DNA of 64,000 nucleotides from assembly GCF_001191005.1 (NCBI RefSeq), contig NZ_CP012201.1, positions 4,464,001-4,528,000 of the forward strand. The letters run 5' to 3'. Source of the stretch: Massilia sp. NR 4-1. Its GTDB lineage: Bacteria > Pseudomonadota > Gammaproteobacteria > Burkholderiales > Burkholderiaceae_D. Under the pieces are notes generated by a model. It worked only from the letters and a program-made list of their open reading frames with translations. It was not told the DNA's origin and searched no databases. Shown one piece after another: positions 1 to 8,211 of the stretch. The position numbers were made by a program, and so were the translations under genes. Numbering within the stretch: position 1 is the first letter of the stretch; each line of letters opens with the position of its first letter.

Positions 1-1849
1 CGGCCGCCGCGCCGCTGATGGTGGGCGCGCTATTGCTGGTGTTCGAGACCGTGATCGGCACCGAGCCGACGGCGATGCTGACATTGCCGATCACACTGTT
101 CCAGTCGTCGCCGGCCGCCAGCGTGTAGGCGTGGCCGCTGGACGCGGTGCCGCCATCCTTGGTCATCAGGGCCGCCACCGCCGCCACATCGGCACCGCTC
201 AGCGTGACCGAGAAGGAGGTGGCGCTGGTCACTTCCACATTGCCGGAGGTGGTCAGGGTGCGCGTCCCGCCGTTCTGGCCGCCGAGAATCAGCTTGGCGA
301 CATTGATGTCGTTGGCCGCGCCCACCACGCTCACCAGGTTGTTGCCGGTCACGGTCAGCACATGGCTGGTGGCGTCATAGCTGGCCGAGGTGATCACCGG
401 CAGCTGCACATTGGTGACGACGATGGCATTGGCCGTCAGGTCGACGCCGGCGCCGGCATTGCTGTCCCAGTTCAGCGCCGCCGCCAGATTGAAGGTGGTG
501 CCGTCCACCGCCAGCACGCCGTTATTGTTGAGCAGGCCGTTGATGGCCAGCTTGTCGGCCGCGTTCAGCGTGATGCTGAACAAGGTGTTGCTGAGGGCGC
601 TGACCACGGGCGAAGTCAGGGTGTAGCTGCCGCCCTGGCCGCTCAGGGTGATCTTGCTGGGATCGATGGCGTCGCCGGCATTGATGCCCACGGCCGTCAC
701 GCTCAGCACCCCGCTGCCGGCGTTGTAGGCGGCGGCCGAGATGGTGGCGGCCACGCGCGGATTGACGACCACGATATCGTCCACCGCGATCTGGGCGCCC
801 ACGCTGGCCGAGATGCGCACCCCGCCGATGCCCTGGAAGTTGCTGTTGCCCGCCAGGCTCAGGGTGCCGAAGGTATTGATGGCCACCCCGGTCAGCGTGG
901 CCGGCGTGCCGATCGGCGCGTAACTGCTGTCCAGCGCCTGCACGGTGAAGGTGCCCGACAGCAGCCAGCCCAGGTCGGCGCTGCTCAGTTTCAGGCTGGT
1001 CAGGTCGAAGATGCCGGCATTGGCGCGCAGCTCCAGGTATTCGGGCGCGGTCAGGATACCGGTGGCGCGCACATGGGAACTCCACAGGCCCAGCGAGGAC
1101 GTGATATTGCTGATGGTCAGGCCGCCGCCGCCCGAGCTTTTGGCATAGATGTCGAAGCCGGTGCCCAGGTCGTTCAGCACCGAAATGGTCTGGCCGGTGA
1201 GGATGCCGGTCAGCGCGCCCGCCACCACGCTGGTGAGGGGTACCGTGCCCCAGGTGATGGTGCCGCTGACGCCGCCGTTCACCAGGCCCAGGGTGTAGTC
1301 ATAGGCTTCCTGGGCCGCATAGCTGATGGCGGCCGGCGCTTCGATCGCGCCATGGCTGTACTCCAGCAGCCAGTCGCCGCCGCGCGCGCCGGCCCCGGTC
1401 AGGCCGGTGGAAGCGGCGATATCAGCGCCGGTGGCAAGCGACAAGCCATCGACAAAGGCCAGGCCGGCGCCGCCTTGCGCCACATTGCAGCCATACAGCA
1501 GGATATCGCCGCCGCTGCGCAGGGCGGCCCCCCAGTCGCGCAAGGCGTCGGCATAGCCGGCCAGGGTGGCGCTATCGAGCGTGCCGCTGCCCAGGCGCAA
1601 CTGGCCGGCCGCGCCGTGCGAAACAATCTGGATGCTATCCAGTTCCTCATAGGCTTGCAGCACGTCCGCGATCTGGCGCACGCCATCGTGACGGCCGTCC
1701 AGCATGACCACCTGCACGCCGGCCTTGGCGCCGGCCGCCAATTCCTGGGCGCCGGCCACCGTGGGATCGATGAACAGCACACTGCGGCGCAGCGGCGGGT
1801 CCGCCAGGCTATCGGCAAAGCGGCCAAATGGCAGCGCGGGATGGTTCAT
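1..1849 (-). CDS. DUF4347-domain surface/secreted repeat protein (3' end outside window)
   Basis: 616 codons are visible, open to the window edge on the minus strand. The start is the ATG at 1849, preceded by AGGAGT. Residues about 15-150 match a DUF4347 domain: RRSVLFIDPTVAG near the start, then VSHGAAGQLRLGSG and GCNVAQGGAGLAFVDGLS, followed by TGADIAAS. The rest is low-complexity, Ser/Thr/Gly/Asn-rich beta-strand sequence with repeated AVTGIN- and SVTAVGIN-like strands, and ends at the edge in the SAPTISGAA motif typical of cadherin-like repeats. Such proteins are usually very long, extracellular and exported by type I secretion; the repeats and C-terminal signal would lie outside the window. 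DUF4347 has no settled function. It is probably an adhesin or biofilm-type protein, which is inferred from family context. Confidence 0.85.
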   Translation of the reverse strand, partial: MNHPALPFGRFADSLADPPLRRSVLFIDPTVAGAQELAAGAKAGVQVVMLDGRHDGVRQIADVLQAYEELDSIQIVSHGAAGQLRLGSGTLDSATLAGYADALRDWGAALRSGGDILLYGCNVAQGGAGLAFVDGLSLATGADIAASTGLTGAGARGGDWLLEYSHGAIEAPAAISYAAQEAYDYTLGLVNGGVSGTITWGTVPLTSVVAGALTGILTGQTISVLNDLGTGFDIYAKSSGGGGLTISNITSSLGLWSSHVRATGILTAPEYLELRANAGIFDLTSLKLSSADLGWLLSGTFTVQALDSSYAPIGTPATLTGVAINTFGTLSLAGNSNFQGIGGVRISASVGAQIAVDDIVVVNPRVAATISAAAYNAGSGVLSVTAVGINAGDAIDPSKITLSGQGGSYTLTSPVVSALSNTLFSITLNAADKLAINGLLNNNGVLAVDGTTFNLAAALNWDSNAGAGVDLTANAIVVTNVQLPVITSASYDATSHVLTVTGNNLVSVVGAANDINVAKLILGGQNGGTRTLTTSGNVEVTSATSFSVTLSGADVAAVAALMTKDGGTASSGHAYTLAAGDDWNSVIGNVSIAVGSVPITVSNTSNSAPTISGAAA

Positions 1850-1951
1850 GGGACGACTCCTTGCCAGCAAAGGAAGCTCGGCAAACAAAACAGCTCAGGA
1901 CAGACCTGAAACGATTATCGGGAGATTCGTCCTATTCACAAAATATTCGCC

Positions 1952-1982
1952 GCGCGCAAAAGCTTTGTCCGTGCGCGCAAAA
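1952..1982. repeat. 10-bp direct repeat, 21-bp period
   Basis: GCGCGCAAAA occurs at 1952-1961 and again at 1973-1982. The copies are 21 bp apart, which is two helical turns, inside the 283-bp divergent region between the DUF4347 gene and gshA. Two in-phase direct repeats upstream of a surface-protein gene suggest a regulator site. No regulator can be named. Confidence 0.45.
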
Positions 1983-2014
1983 TTTAAACTTATTCGTCTA
2001 TTAAGAACTGTGGT

Positions 2015-2045
2015 CTGACAAGCAGCATGCCAGCTTTGCTAAAAT
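2015..2045 (+). promoter_or_regulatory. possible gshA sigma-70 promoter
   Basis: CTGACA at 2015-2020 and TAAAAT at 2040-2045 resemble -35 and -10 boxes, but the spacer is 19 bp, longer than ideal. It lies about 90 bp before the gshA start. Weak call. Confidence 0.3.
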
Positions 2046-2132
2046 GGCTTTTTTGCCGCGCCCGGCGGAATTGGCCGATTTCGGTTACTCTCTGCACCAA
2101 TCTTTTATTGCTGCACTCGAAAGGAACATCAA

Positions 2133-3725
2133 TTGCCCAATCTTCTGACACGCCGCCTGGCCCTGCTGGCCGATGCCCAGCACCGCCCGCTGCTGAGCGG
2201 AGGCCTACGCGGCATTGAGCGCGAAACCCTACGCATCCAGCCGGACGGCCATCTGGCGCACACGCCCCATCCGCTGGCGCTGGGCTCGGCCCTGACCCAC
2301 CCGCAGATCACCACCGATTACGCCGAGACCCTGCTCGAATTCATCACCCCGGCCGAGCATGACATCGCCGAGACCCTGCACAAGCTGGACGCCATCCACC
2401 GCTTCAGCTACGGCAAGCTGGGCGAGGAGCTGCTGTGGAGCCAGTCCATGCCCTGCCAGCTGCCGTCCGAGGACGCGATCGACATCGCCTGGTACGGCAA
2501 GTCCAACCTGGGCATGCTCAAGCATGTGTACCGGCGCGGCCTGGCCCTGCGCTATGGCAAGGCCATGCAATGCATCGCGGGCATCCACTACAACTACTCG
2601 CTGGACGAGGCGCTGTGGGCCCTGCTCAACCATGAAGAAAACGGCGACCGCAAGCTGACCGCCAAGGCTTACCAGTCGGAAGCCTATCTGGCGACGATAC
2701 GCAATTTCCGCCGCTACAGCTGGCTCTTGATGTATCTGTTCGGCGCCTCGCCGGCGCTGGCCAGCGGCTTCCTGCGCGGCCAGCCGCACAAGCTCGATAC
2801 GCTGTCGGCCGACACCCTGTACCTGCCGCATGCCACCAGCCTGCGCATGAGCGACCTCGGTTACCAGAACGACGCGCAGTCCGGCCTCAGCCCGCACGAG
2901 AATTCGCTGGACAGCTATGTGGCGACGCTGACGCGCGCCGTCAACCAGCCTTACGAACCGTATCAGCGCATCGGCACCAAGCGCGACGGCGAGTGGGTGC
3001 AGCTGTCGACCAATGTGATCCAGATCGAGAACGAGTACTACTCGACCATCCGGCCCAAGCGCGTGATCCGCACCGGCGAGCGGCCGATCCAGGCCCTGTG
3101 CCTGCGCGGCGTGCAATACATCGAAGTGCGCTGCATGGACGTCGATCCGTTCGAGCCGGTCGGCATCAGCCTGGAGACGGGGCGCTTCCTGGACGCCTTC
3201 CTGCTGTTCTGCGCGCTGGAGGAGAGCCCCACCATTTCCGAGGACCAGAGCCGCCTGTATGCGCAGAATTTCGCGCGCACCGTGAAGGAAGGCCGCCGCC
3301 CCGGCCTGACCCTGAGCCGCGACGGCGAGGAAGTGGCGCTGCGCGACTGGGGCCTGGCGCTGCTGGAACGCATCCGCCCGGTGGCGGCCCTGCTGGACCA
3401 GGCGCGCGGCGACGGCGTGCACGCCGCCTCGCTGGCGGTGCAGGCGGCCAAGCTGGACGATCCGGAACGCACGCCCTCGGCGCGCGTGCTGGCCGAGCTG
3501 CGCGCCAATGGCGGCTCGTTCGCCGCCTTCGGCCTGCGCCAGAGCGAGCGGCATGCGGCCTACTTCCGCGCCCATCCCGCCAGCAGCCAGGAGCAAGCCT
3601 ACTTCGGCCAGCTGGCGGCGGAATCGCTGGCCGAGCAGGCCGCGCTGGAACGCAGCCAGACCGGCAGCTTCGACGATTATGTGCAGGCTTACCGCGCCAG
3701 CAATCTCTGTCCCAACTGCGAGTAA
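2133..3725 (+). CDS. gshA: glutamate-cysteine ligase GshA
   Basis: 530 aa. It catalyses ATP-dependent ligation of glutamate and cysteine, the first step of cytoplasmic glutathione synthesis. The full length matches the proteobacterial GshA family: the N-terminal LSGGLRGIERETLRI and TDYAETLLEFITP stretches and the central ENEYYSTIRPKR and YIEVRCMDVDPF blocks are all present. The start is a UUG codon with AAGGAA six bases upstream; there is no better ATG. The HDAC-fold gene follows 13 bp after the stop and is probably co-transcribed. The UUG start may limit expression, which is inference. Confidence 0.96.
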   Translation: MPNLLTRRLALLADAQHRPLLSGGLRGIERETLRIQPDGHLAHTPHPLALGSALTHPQITTDYAETLLEFITPAEHDIAETLHKLDAIHRFSYGKLGEELLWSQSMPCQLPSEDAIDIAWYGKSNLGMLKHVYRRGLALRYGKAMQCIAGIHYNYSLDEALWALLNHEENGDRKLTAKAYQSEAYLATIRNFRRYSWLLMYLFGASPALASGFLRGQPHKLDTLSADTLYLPHATSLRMSDLGYQNDAQSGLSPHENSLDSYVATLTRAVNQPYEPYQRIGTKRDGEWVQLSTNVIQIENEYYSTIRPKRVIRTGERPIQALCLRGVQYIEVRCMDVDPFEPVGISLETGRFLDAFLLFCALEESPTISEDQSRLYAQNFARTVKEGRRPGLTLSRDGEEVALRDWGLALLERIRPVAALLDQARGDGVHAASLAVQAAKLDDPERTPSARVLAELRANGGSFAAFGLRQSERHAAYFRAHPASSQEQAYFGQLAAESLAEQAALERSQTGSFDDYVQAYRASNLCPNCE

Positions 3726-3738
3726 GACGAGCGGCGGC

Positions 3739-4785
3739 ATGCTGACCTTTTACAACGAACAGCACGACCAGCACCGCGCCCGCCATGAGCTGGTGCGCGG
3801 CGAAGCCACGCCCTGCCTGGAAACGCCGGCGCGCGCCGAGGCCGTGCTGGCCGAGCTGGGACGGCGCGGCCTGGGCCGCATCGTCACGCCACACGGCGTG
3901 CCGCTGATGTCGCTGGAACGCGTGCACCAGCCGCGCTATCTGCACTTCCTGCGCAATGCCTGGACCGAGTGGCAGGCGCTGGCGCCCGCCAATGCCGGCA
4001 AGGATGCCTTCCCGTCCGGCTGGCCGGTACGCAGCTTCCGCGCCGATATCGAACCGGAAGGCTTCGACGCCCGCCTCGGCCTGTATTCGCGCGACACCAT
4101 TTCCCCCATCACGGCCGGCACCTGGAGCGCCGCCAAGACCGGCGCCGATTGCGCGGTGAACGCGGCCCATGCGCTGCGCCTGGGCGAGCGCGCCAGCTTC
4201 GCGCTGACGCGGCCGCCGGGCCACCATGCCGGCGCCGATTTCAGCGGCGGCTCCTGCTACCTGAACAATGCGGCATTGGCGGCCCAGCACCTGCTGGACG
4301 ACGGCATGCGCCGCGTCGCCGTGCTGGACCTCGATTGCCACCACGGCAACGGCACGCAAAGCATCTTCTACGACCGCGCCGACGTGCTGTGCATCTCCCT
4401 GCACGCCGATCCGCGTTCCAGCTACCCCTACTACCTGGGCCACGCCGACGAGACCGGCGACGGCGCCGGTTACGGCTATAACGTGAACATGCCGCTGGCG
4501 CCGCAGCAGGCCAATGCCCAGGCCTGGTTCGCGGCGCTGGAAACGGCTTGCGTGCGCCTCGCCATGTACGGGCCGGAAGCGCTGGTGGTGGCGCTCGGCG
4601 TCAACACCTTCCAGGGCGATCCGCACGGCGGCCTGGGCCTGCTCAGCGCCGACTTCCTGCGCGTCGGCGAGCGCCTGGCCTACCTGGGCCTGCCCACCGC
4701 TTTCATCTTCGAAGGCGGCAGCGCCATCCGCGAACTGGGCGTGAACGTGGTGAATGTGCTGGAAGGCTTTGAAACCGCGCTCTAA
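3739..4785 (+). CDS. histone deacetylase / acetylpolyamine amidohydrolase-fold protein with altered active site
   Basis: 348 aa; ATG at 3739. The fold is clear from RPPGHHAG (158-165), DLDCHHGNGTQ (197-207), SLHADP and EGG. The catalytic His pair (H162, H163) and two zinc ligands (D199, H201) are kept. Known enzymes of the acetylpolyamine amidohydrolase group have GVDTF and EGGY. Here these read GVNTF (N289) and EGGS (S328), so the third zinc-ligand Asp is Asn and the transition-state Tyr is Ser. The protein may have lost or changed deacetylase activity, or act as a binder. It is coupled to gshA by a 13-bp gap. Substrate unknown. Confidence 0.85.
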   Translation: MLTFYNEQHDQHRARHELVRGEATPCLETPARAEAVLAELGRRGLGRIVTPHGVPLMSLERVHQPRYLHFLRNAWTEWQALAPANAGKDAFPSGWPVRSFRADIEPEGFDARLGLYSRDTISPITAGTWSAAKTGADCAVNAAHALRLGERASFALTRPPGHHAGADFSGGSCYLNNAALAAQHLLDDGMRRVAVLDLDCHHGNGTQSIFYDRADVLCISLHADPRSSYPYYLGHADETGDGAGYGYNVNMPLAPQQANAQAWFAALETACVRLAMYGPEALVVALGVNTFQGDPHGGLGLLSADFLRVGERLAYLGLPTAFIFEGGSAIRELGVNVVNVLEGFETAL

Positions 4786-4935
4786 AGCCCAGCAATATAG
4801 CCAAACAGTTACTTAAGTGTTGCTATTCGGTTCCAGATACATCACGCTCCTTGCTCTGCCCCTACCTCGGCGATATCGTTGACAGACGTTCACGCAAGAC
4901 TTGTCGGCATCGGCGCTTCTGAAGGGAGAACTGGC

Positions 4936-6663
4936 ATGGGCATCAGGGACTTGAAAATCGGTGTGCGTATTGGCGGCGGCTTCGTCATACTCCTGGTACT
5001 GGTGGTGCTCATGGCCGTGCTGGGCATGGCGCGCATGAGCCAGATCGAAGACCAGCTGCTCGATATCGCCAAGGTCAATAATGTCGAGGCCCAGCTGCTG
5101 GTCAGGATGCGCGTCACCATCCTCGACCGCGCCATTGCCTCGCGCAATGTCGTGCTGCTGACCGAAGCAGCGGATATGAAACCGGAAGCGGAACGCATCG
5201 AGGCCAACGAGAAAAAATACGCCGAGGCCGAATCCGAGTTAAACCGCATGTTCAGCACCCTGGCGGCAACCACCGACAAAGAGAAGTCGTCCATGGTCAA
5301 GATCAAGGCCAGCGAACAGGCGGTGCTGCCGCTGATCCGCAAGGTGGTGGAACTGGGACTGGCCAACCGCAACGATGAGGCGATCAAGGTCTTGATGAAG
5401 GAGGTGCGGCCCGCCCAGCGCGTCTGGCTGGACGATATCAATGAGCTGATCACCTTTGAGGACAAACTGAACCAGGAGGCGATCCAGGAAGCGGAAAGCG
5501 TGTATGCCAATGCGCGCAACTGGATGCTGATACTGACGGTGGCGGCCATCATCTTCGGCCTCGTCATCGCCTGGTGGATCACGGGCAGCGTGACCCAGCC
5601 CATCAACGCCGCCGTGCAAGCGGCGCAGACGGTGGCTTCGGGCGACCTGACGCGCGAAATCCAGGTGAATACGCGCGACGAAACCGGTCTGCTGCTGAAG
5701 GCGCTGAAGGAGATGAGCGGCAGCCTGGAAGACATTGTCGGGCGGGTGCGGCATGGCACGAATGCGATTGCCGTGGCCTCGTCGGAAATCGCCAACGGCA
5801 ATATGGACCTGTCCTCGCGCACCGAGCAGCAGGCCAGCTCGCTGGAGGAAACCGCCTCCTCGATGGAGGAGCTGACCTCCACCGTGCAGCAGAATGCCGA
5901 CAATGCGCGCCAGGCCAACCAGCTGGTGGTGTCGGCCACCGAGGTGGCGGTGAAAGGCGGCAGCATCGTCACGCAAGTGGTGGAAACCATGGGCGCCATC
6001 AATGCCTCGGCCACCAAGATCGTGGACATCATCAGCGTCATCGACGGCATCGCTTTCCAGACCAATATCCTGGCCTTGAACGCGGCGGTGGAAGCGGCGC
6101 GCGCCGGCGAACAAGGACGCGGCTTTGCCGTGGTGGCCTCCGAGGTGCGCAATCTGGCGCAGCGCTCGGCCGCCGCCGCCAAGGAGATCAAGGCCCTGAT
6201 CGGCGATTCGGTGGAAAAGGTCCAGACCGGCAGCAAGCTGGTGGACGAGGCGGGCGGCATCATGCAGGAAGTGGTGAAGAGCGTGCAGCATGTGAGCGAC
6301 ATCATCAGCGAAATCACCTCGGCCAGTGTGGAGCAGTCGACCGGCATTTCCCAGGTCAACCAGGCCATTGTGCAGATGGACGATGTGACGCAGCAGAACG
6401 CCTCGCTGGTGGAACAGGCGGCGGCGGCGGCCGGCTCGCTGAAGGACCAGGCCGAAGGCCTGGTGCAGGTGGTCAGCGTCTTCAAGATCAACGGCGGCGC
6501 GGCGAACAGCTATGTCAGCGCACCGAAGCCGCAAGCGCGCCCGGTGGCCGCAGCAACGCCCAAGCCGGCGCCGCGCAAGATCGCCGTCAAGAGCGCTGCC
6601 GCACCACGAAGCACGGCCGCCGGCAAACCGGCGGCGGGCGGCGACGACTGGGAAGAGTTCTGA
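4936..6663 (+). CDS. methyl-accepting chemotaxis protein
   Basis: 575 aa; ATG at 4936 with GGGAGA six bases upstream, preferred over an upstream in-frame start at 4879. It has TM1 at about 12-34, a periplasmic four-helix-bundle ligand domain, TM2 at about 196-218 (WMLILTVAAIIFG), a HAMP domain to about 270, and a long cytoplasmic signalling coiled coil. The hairpin tip FQTNILALNAAVEAARAGEQ lies near 374-393. An Ala/Pro-rich linker leads to a C-terminal DWEEF, which resembles the NWETF CheR/CheB-docking pentapeptide. The signal sensed is unknown. No che genes are nearby, so this is an orphan receptor. Confidence 0.95.
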   Translation: MGIRDLKIGVRIGGGFVILLVLVVLMAVLGMARMSQIEDQLLDIAKVNNVEAQLLVRMRVTILDRAIASRNVVLLTEAADMKPEAERIEANEKKYAEAESELNRMFSTLAATTDKEKSSMVKIKASEQAVLPLIRKVVELGLANRNDEAIKVLMKEVRPAQRVWLDDINELITFEDKLNQEAIQEAESVYANARNWMLILTVAAIIFGLVIAWWITGSVTQPINAAVQAAQTVASGDLTREIQVNTRDETGLLLKALKEMSGSLEDIVGRVRHGTNAIAVASSEIANGNMDLSSRTEQQASSLEETASSMEELTSTVQQNADNARQANQLVVSATEVAVKGGSIVTQVVETMGAINASATKIVDIISVIDGIAFQTNILALNAAVEAARAGEQGRGFAVVASEVRNLAQRSAAAAKEIKALIGDSVEKVQTGSKLVDEAGGIMQEVVKSVQHVSDIISEITSASVEQSTGISQVNQAIVQMDDVTQQNASLVEQAAAAAGSLKDQAEGLVQVVSVFKINGGAANSYVSAPKPQARPVAAATPKPAPRKIAVKSAAAPRSTAAGKPAAGGDDWEEF

Positions 6664-6702
6664 TTCAAACGCGCCGTAAAACAGCCTTTCGGTGATGCGC
6701 CG

Positions 6703-6730
6703 CTAGCAGGAACAGGGCCGGCCCTGCTAG
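6703..6730. terminator. hairpin after the MCP gene
   Basis: CTAGCAGG (6703-6710) pairs with CCTGCTAG (6723-6730). The interior holds a second palindrome, AGGGCCGGCCCT, at 6714-6725. There is no T-tract, so termination is uncertain. The right arm abuts the operator-like palindrome at 6730. Confidence 0.4.
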
Positions 6731-6756
6731 GATATGTGGACAGTGTCCACATATCC
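6730..6756. promoter_or_regulatory. 27-bp near-perfect palindrome, candidate operator
   Basis: GGATATGTGGACA (6730-6742), one G, then TGTCCACATATCC (6744-6756): 13-bp perfect arms with a 1-nt centre. It ends 11 bp before the crotonase ATG at 6768. The length and symmetry suit a dimeric repressor such as a TetR-type protein. No regulator gene lies beside it, so the factor would act in trans. Confidence 0.7.
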
Positions 6757-6767
6757 CTCTTGCAACC

Positions 6768-7586
6768 ATGACGAAACAGCAGCGCGTCACCACCACCATT
6801 GCCGACGGCCTGGCCTATGTGCGCCTGTCACGTCCCGAGCAGCACAACGCCATCGATTTCGACATGCTGCATGCGGTGGTGAAGGCCGCCCGCAGCCTGC
6901 GCAAGCAGCCCGGCGTGCGCGCCGTGATCGTGCATGGGGAAGGCCCATCGTTCTGCTCCGGCCTGGATTTCAAAAGCGTGCTGGCGCGGCCCATGCGCGG
7001 GCTGCTGCACTATGCCCAGCTGTGGTACGGCTGGCGCAATAACTTCCAGGACTGGAGCATGGGCTGGCGCGACGTGCCGGTGCCCGTGATCGCGGCGATC
7101 CACGGCAACTGCTTCGGCGGCGGCATCCAGCTCGCGCTGGGCGCCGACATCCGCATCGCCACGCCGGATGCGCGCCTGTCGCTGATGGAAGCGAAATGGG
7201 GTCTGATTCCCGATATGGGCGGCGTGGCCCTGCTGCGCGAGCTGGTGCCGATCGATGTGGCCAAGGAGCTGGTGCTCTCCGGCCGCGTCTTCAGCGGCGC
7301 GGAGGCGAAAGAACTCCAGCTCGTCACCCACCTGGCCGACGATCCGCTGGCGGCGGCCGAAGCCCTTGCCGCCGAACTCTCGACCCGCTCGCCGGACGCC
7401 CTGGCCGCCGGCAAATTCCTGCTGCAGCGGGCCTGGAGCAAATCCGAATCCGGCGCCCTGGCGCAGGAACGGCGCTGGCAGCGCCGGCTGATGGGCTTTG
7501 CCAACAACCGCATCGCCATCCAGAACAACAAAGGCAGCAAAAATCCGCAGATCCAGGCGTTCAAACCGCGCAGCATCCAGCGCTGA
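6768..7586 (+). CDS. enoyl-CoA hydratase/isomerase (crotonase) family protein
   Basis: 272 aa. The crotonase fold is shown by the CoA-binding/oxyanion segments FCSGLDFKS and HGNCFGGGIQLALGAD, and by SLMEAKWGLIPDMGG, where E and D occupy catalytic positions. The C-terminal tail is rich in basic residues and Asn (IAIQNNKGSKNPQ). It probably hydrates or isomerises an unsaturated acyl-CoA in fatty-acid or aromatic degradation; the exact substrate cannot be read. It stands alone, and no AGGAG-type RBS is seen between the 6730-6756 palindrome and the ATG. Control of this gene by a protein bound at the palindrome is likely. Confidence 0.88.
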   Translation: MTKQQRVTTTIADGLAYVRLSRPEQHNAIDFDMLHAVVKAARSLRKQPGVRAVIVHGEGPSFCSGLDFKSVLARPMRGLLHYAQLWYGWRNNFQDWSMGWRDVPVPVIAAIHGNCFGGGIQLALGADIRIATPDARLSLMEAKWGLIPDMGGVALLRELVPIDVAKELVLSGRVFSGAEAKELQLVTHLADDPLAAAEALAAELSTRSPDALAAGKFLLQRAWSKSESGALAQERRWQRRLMGFANNRIAIQNNKGSKNPQIQAFKPRSIQR

Positions 7587-7629
7587 CACGGCAAATCGCT
7601 GCCGCTTCAAAAAATTCCATAAAAATCGC

Positions 7630-7658
7630 TTGCAATTCAATCGCACACTATCTATAGT
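7630..7658 (+). promoter_or_regulatory. ohr sigma-70 promoter
   Basis: TTGCAA (7630-7635), a 17-bp spacer, then TATAGT (7653-7658). This is a near-consensus promoter 89 bp before the ohr start. The -10 box lies within the palindrome at 7643-7662. Confidence 0.65.
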
Positions 7659-7662
7659 GTGC
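7643..7662. promoter_or_regulatory. palindrome over the ohr -10 box, candidate OhrR-type operator
   Basis: GCACACTAT (7643-7651), CT, ATAGTGTGC (7654-7662): perfect 9-bp arms. A further half-site, GCACACTA, lies at 7703-7710. ohr genes are typically repressed by the MarR-family peroxide sensor OhrR. The position over the -10 box fits repression, but no ohrR gene is in the window. Confidence 0.65.
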
Positions 7663-7746
7663 ACATGGGCGCTGCAAACATTAAGCGGAATCCCTACAAA
7701 TAGCACACTACTGAATCGTTAACTATTAAACTGAAAGGATTTCATC

Positions 7747-8172
7747 ATGTCGATCAAACAAGTTCTGTACCGCGCCAACGCCAAATCCACCGGTGGCCGC
7801 GAAGGCCGCTCCGTCAGCAGCGACGGCGTGCTGGACGTGAAACTGACCACGCCGAAAGAACTGGGCGGCAATGGCGCCGTCGGCAGCAATCCGGAACAGC
7901 TGTTCGCCGCCGGCTACTCGGCCTGCTTCATCGGCGCCATGAAATTCGTCGGCGGCCGCGACAAGATCGCCGTGCCGGCCGACACCTCGATCGACGCCAC
8001 CGTGGGCATCGGCGCCATCGAAACCGGCTTCGGCATCGAAGTGGAACTGAAAATCTCGCTGCCGGGCCTGGACCGCGCCACCGCCGAGAAACTGGTGCAA
8101 GCCGCCCACATCGTCTGCCCTTACTCGAACGCCACCCGCGGCAATATCGACGTGACCCTGACCATCGTTTAA
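7747..8172 (+). CDS. ohr: organic hydroperoxide resistance protein (Ohr/OsmC family)
   Basis: 141 aa, the usual Ohr length. It reduces organic and fatty-acid hydroperoxides in the cytoplasm with a thiol pair. The catalytic Cys60 is in AAGYSACF and the resolving Cys124 in IVCPYSNATRGN. Arg19 and Glu50 are placed as in Ohr rather than OsmC proteins. AAAGGA precedes the ATG at 7747. Regulation by a peroxide-sensing repressor is suggested by the promoter-overlapping palindrome upstream. Confidence 0.95.
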   Translation: MSIKQVLYRANAKSTGGREGRSVSSDGVLDVKLTTPKELGGNGAVGSNPEQLFAAGYSACFIGAMKFVGGRDKIAVPADTSIDATVGIGAIETGFGIEVELKISLPGLDRATAEKLVQAAHIVCPYSNATRGNIDVTLTIV

Positions 8173-8211
8173 GAAGCCGTACAATGGTCGCCTCACTTCA
8201 CAGGGGCGATC

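Noticed and set aside
131..1909. 592-residue open frame on the plus strand
   Set aside because: It is the antisense shadow of the DUF4347 gene; the composition is Gly/Ala/His/Gln-rich with no domain and no RBS. The minus frame gives a real domain.
4879..4935. Upstream in-frame start for the chemoreceptor (594 aa)
   Set aside because: The ATG at 4936 has GGGAGA at good spacing and begins MGIRDLKIGVRIGG, the usual N-terminus before TM1.
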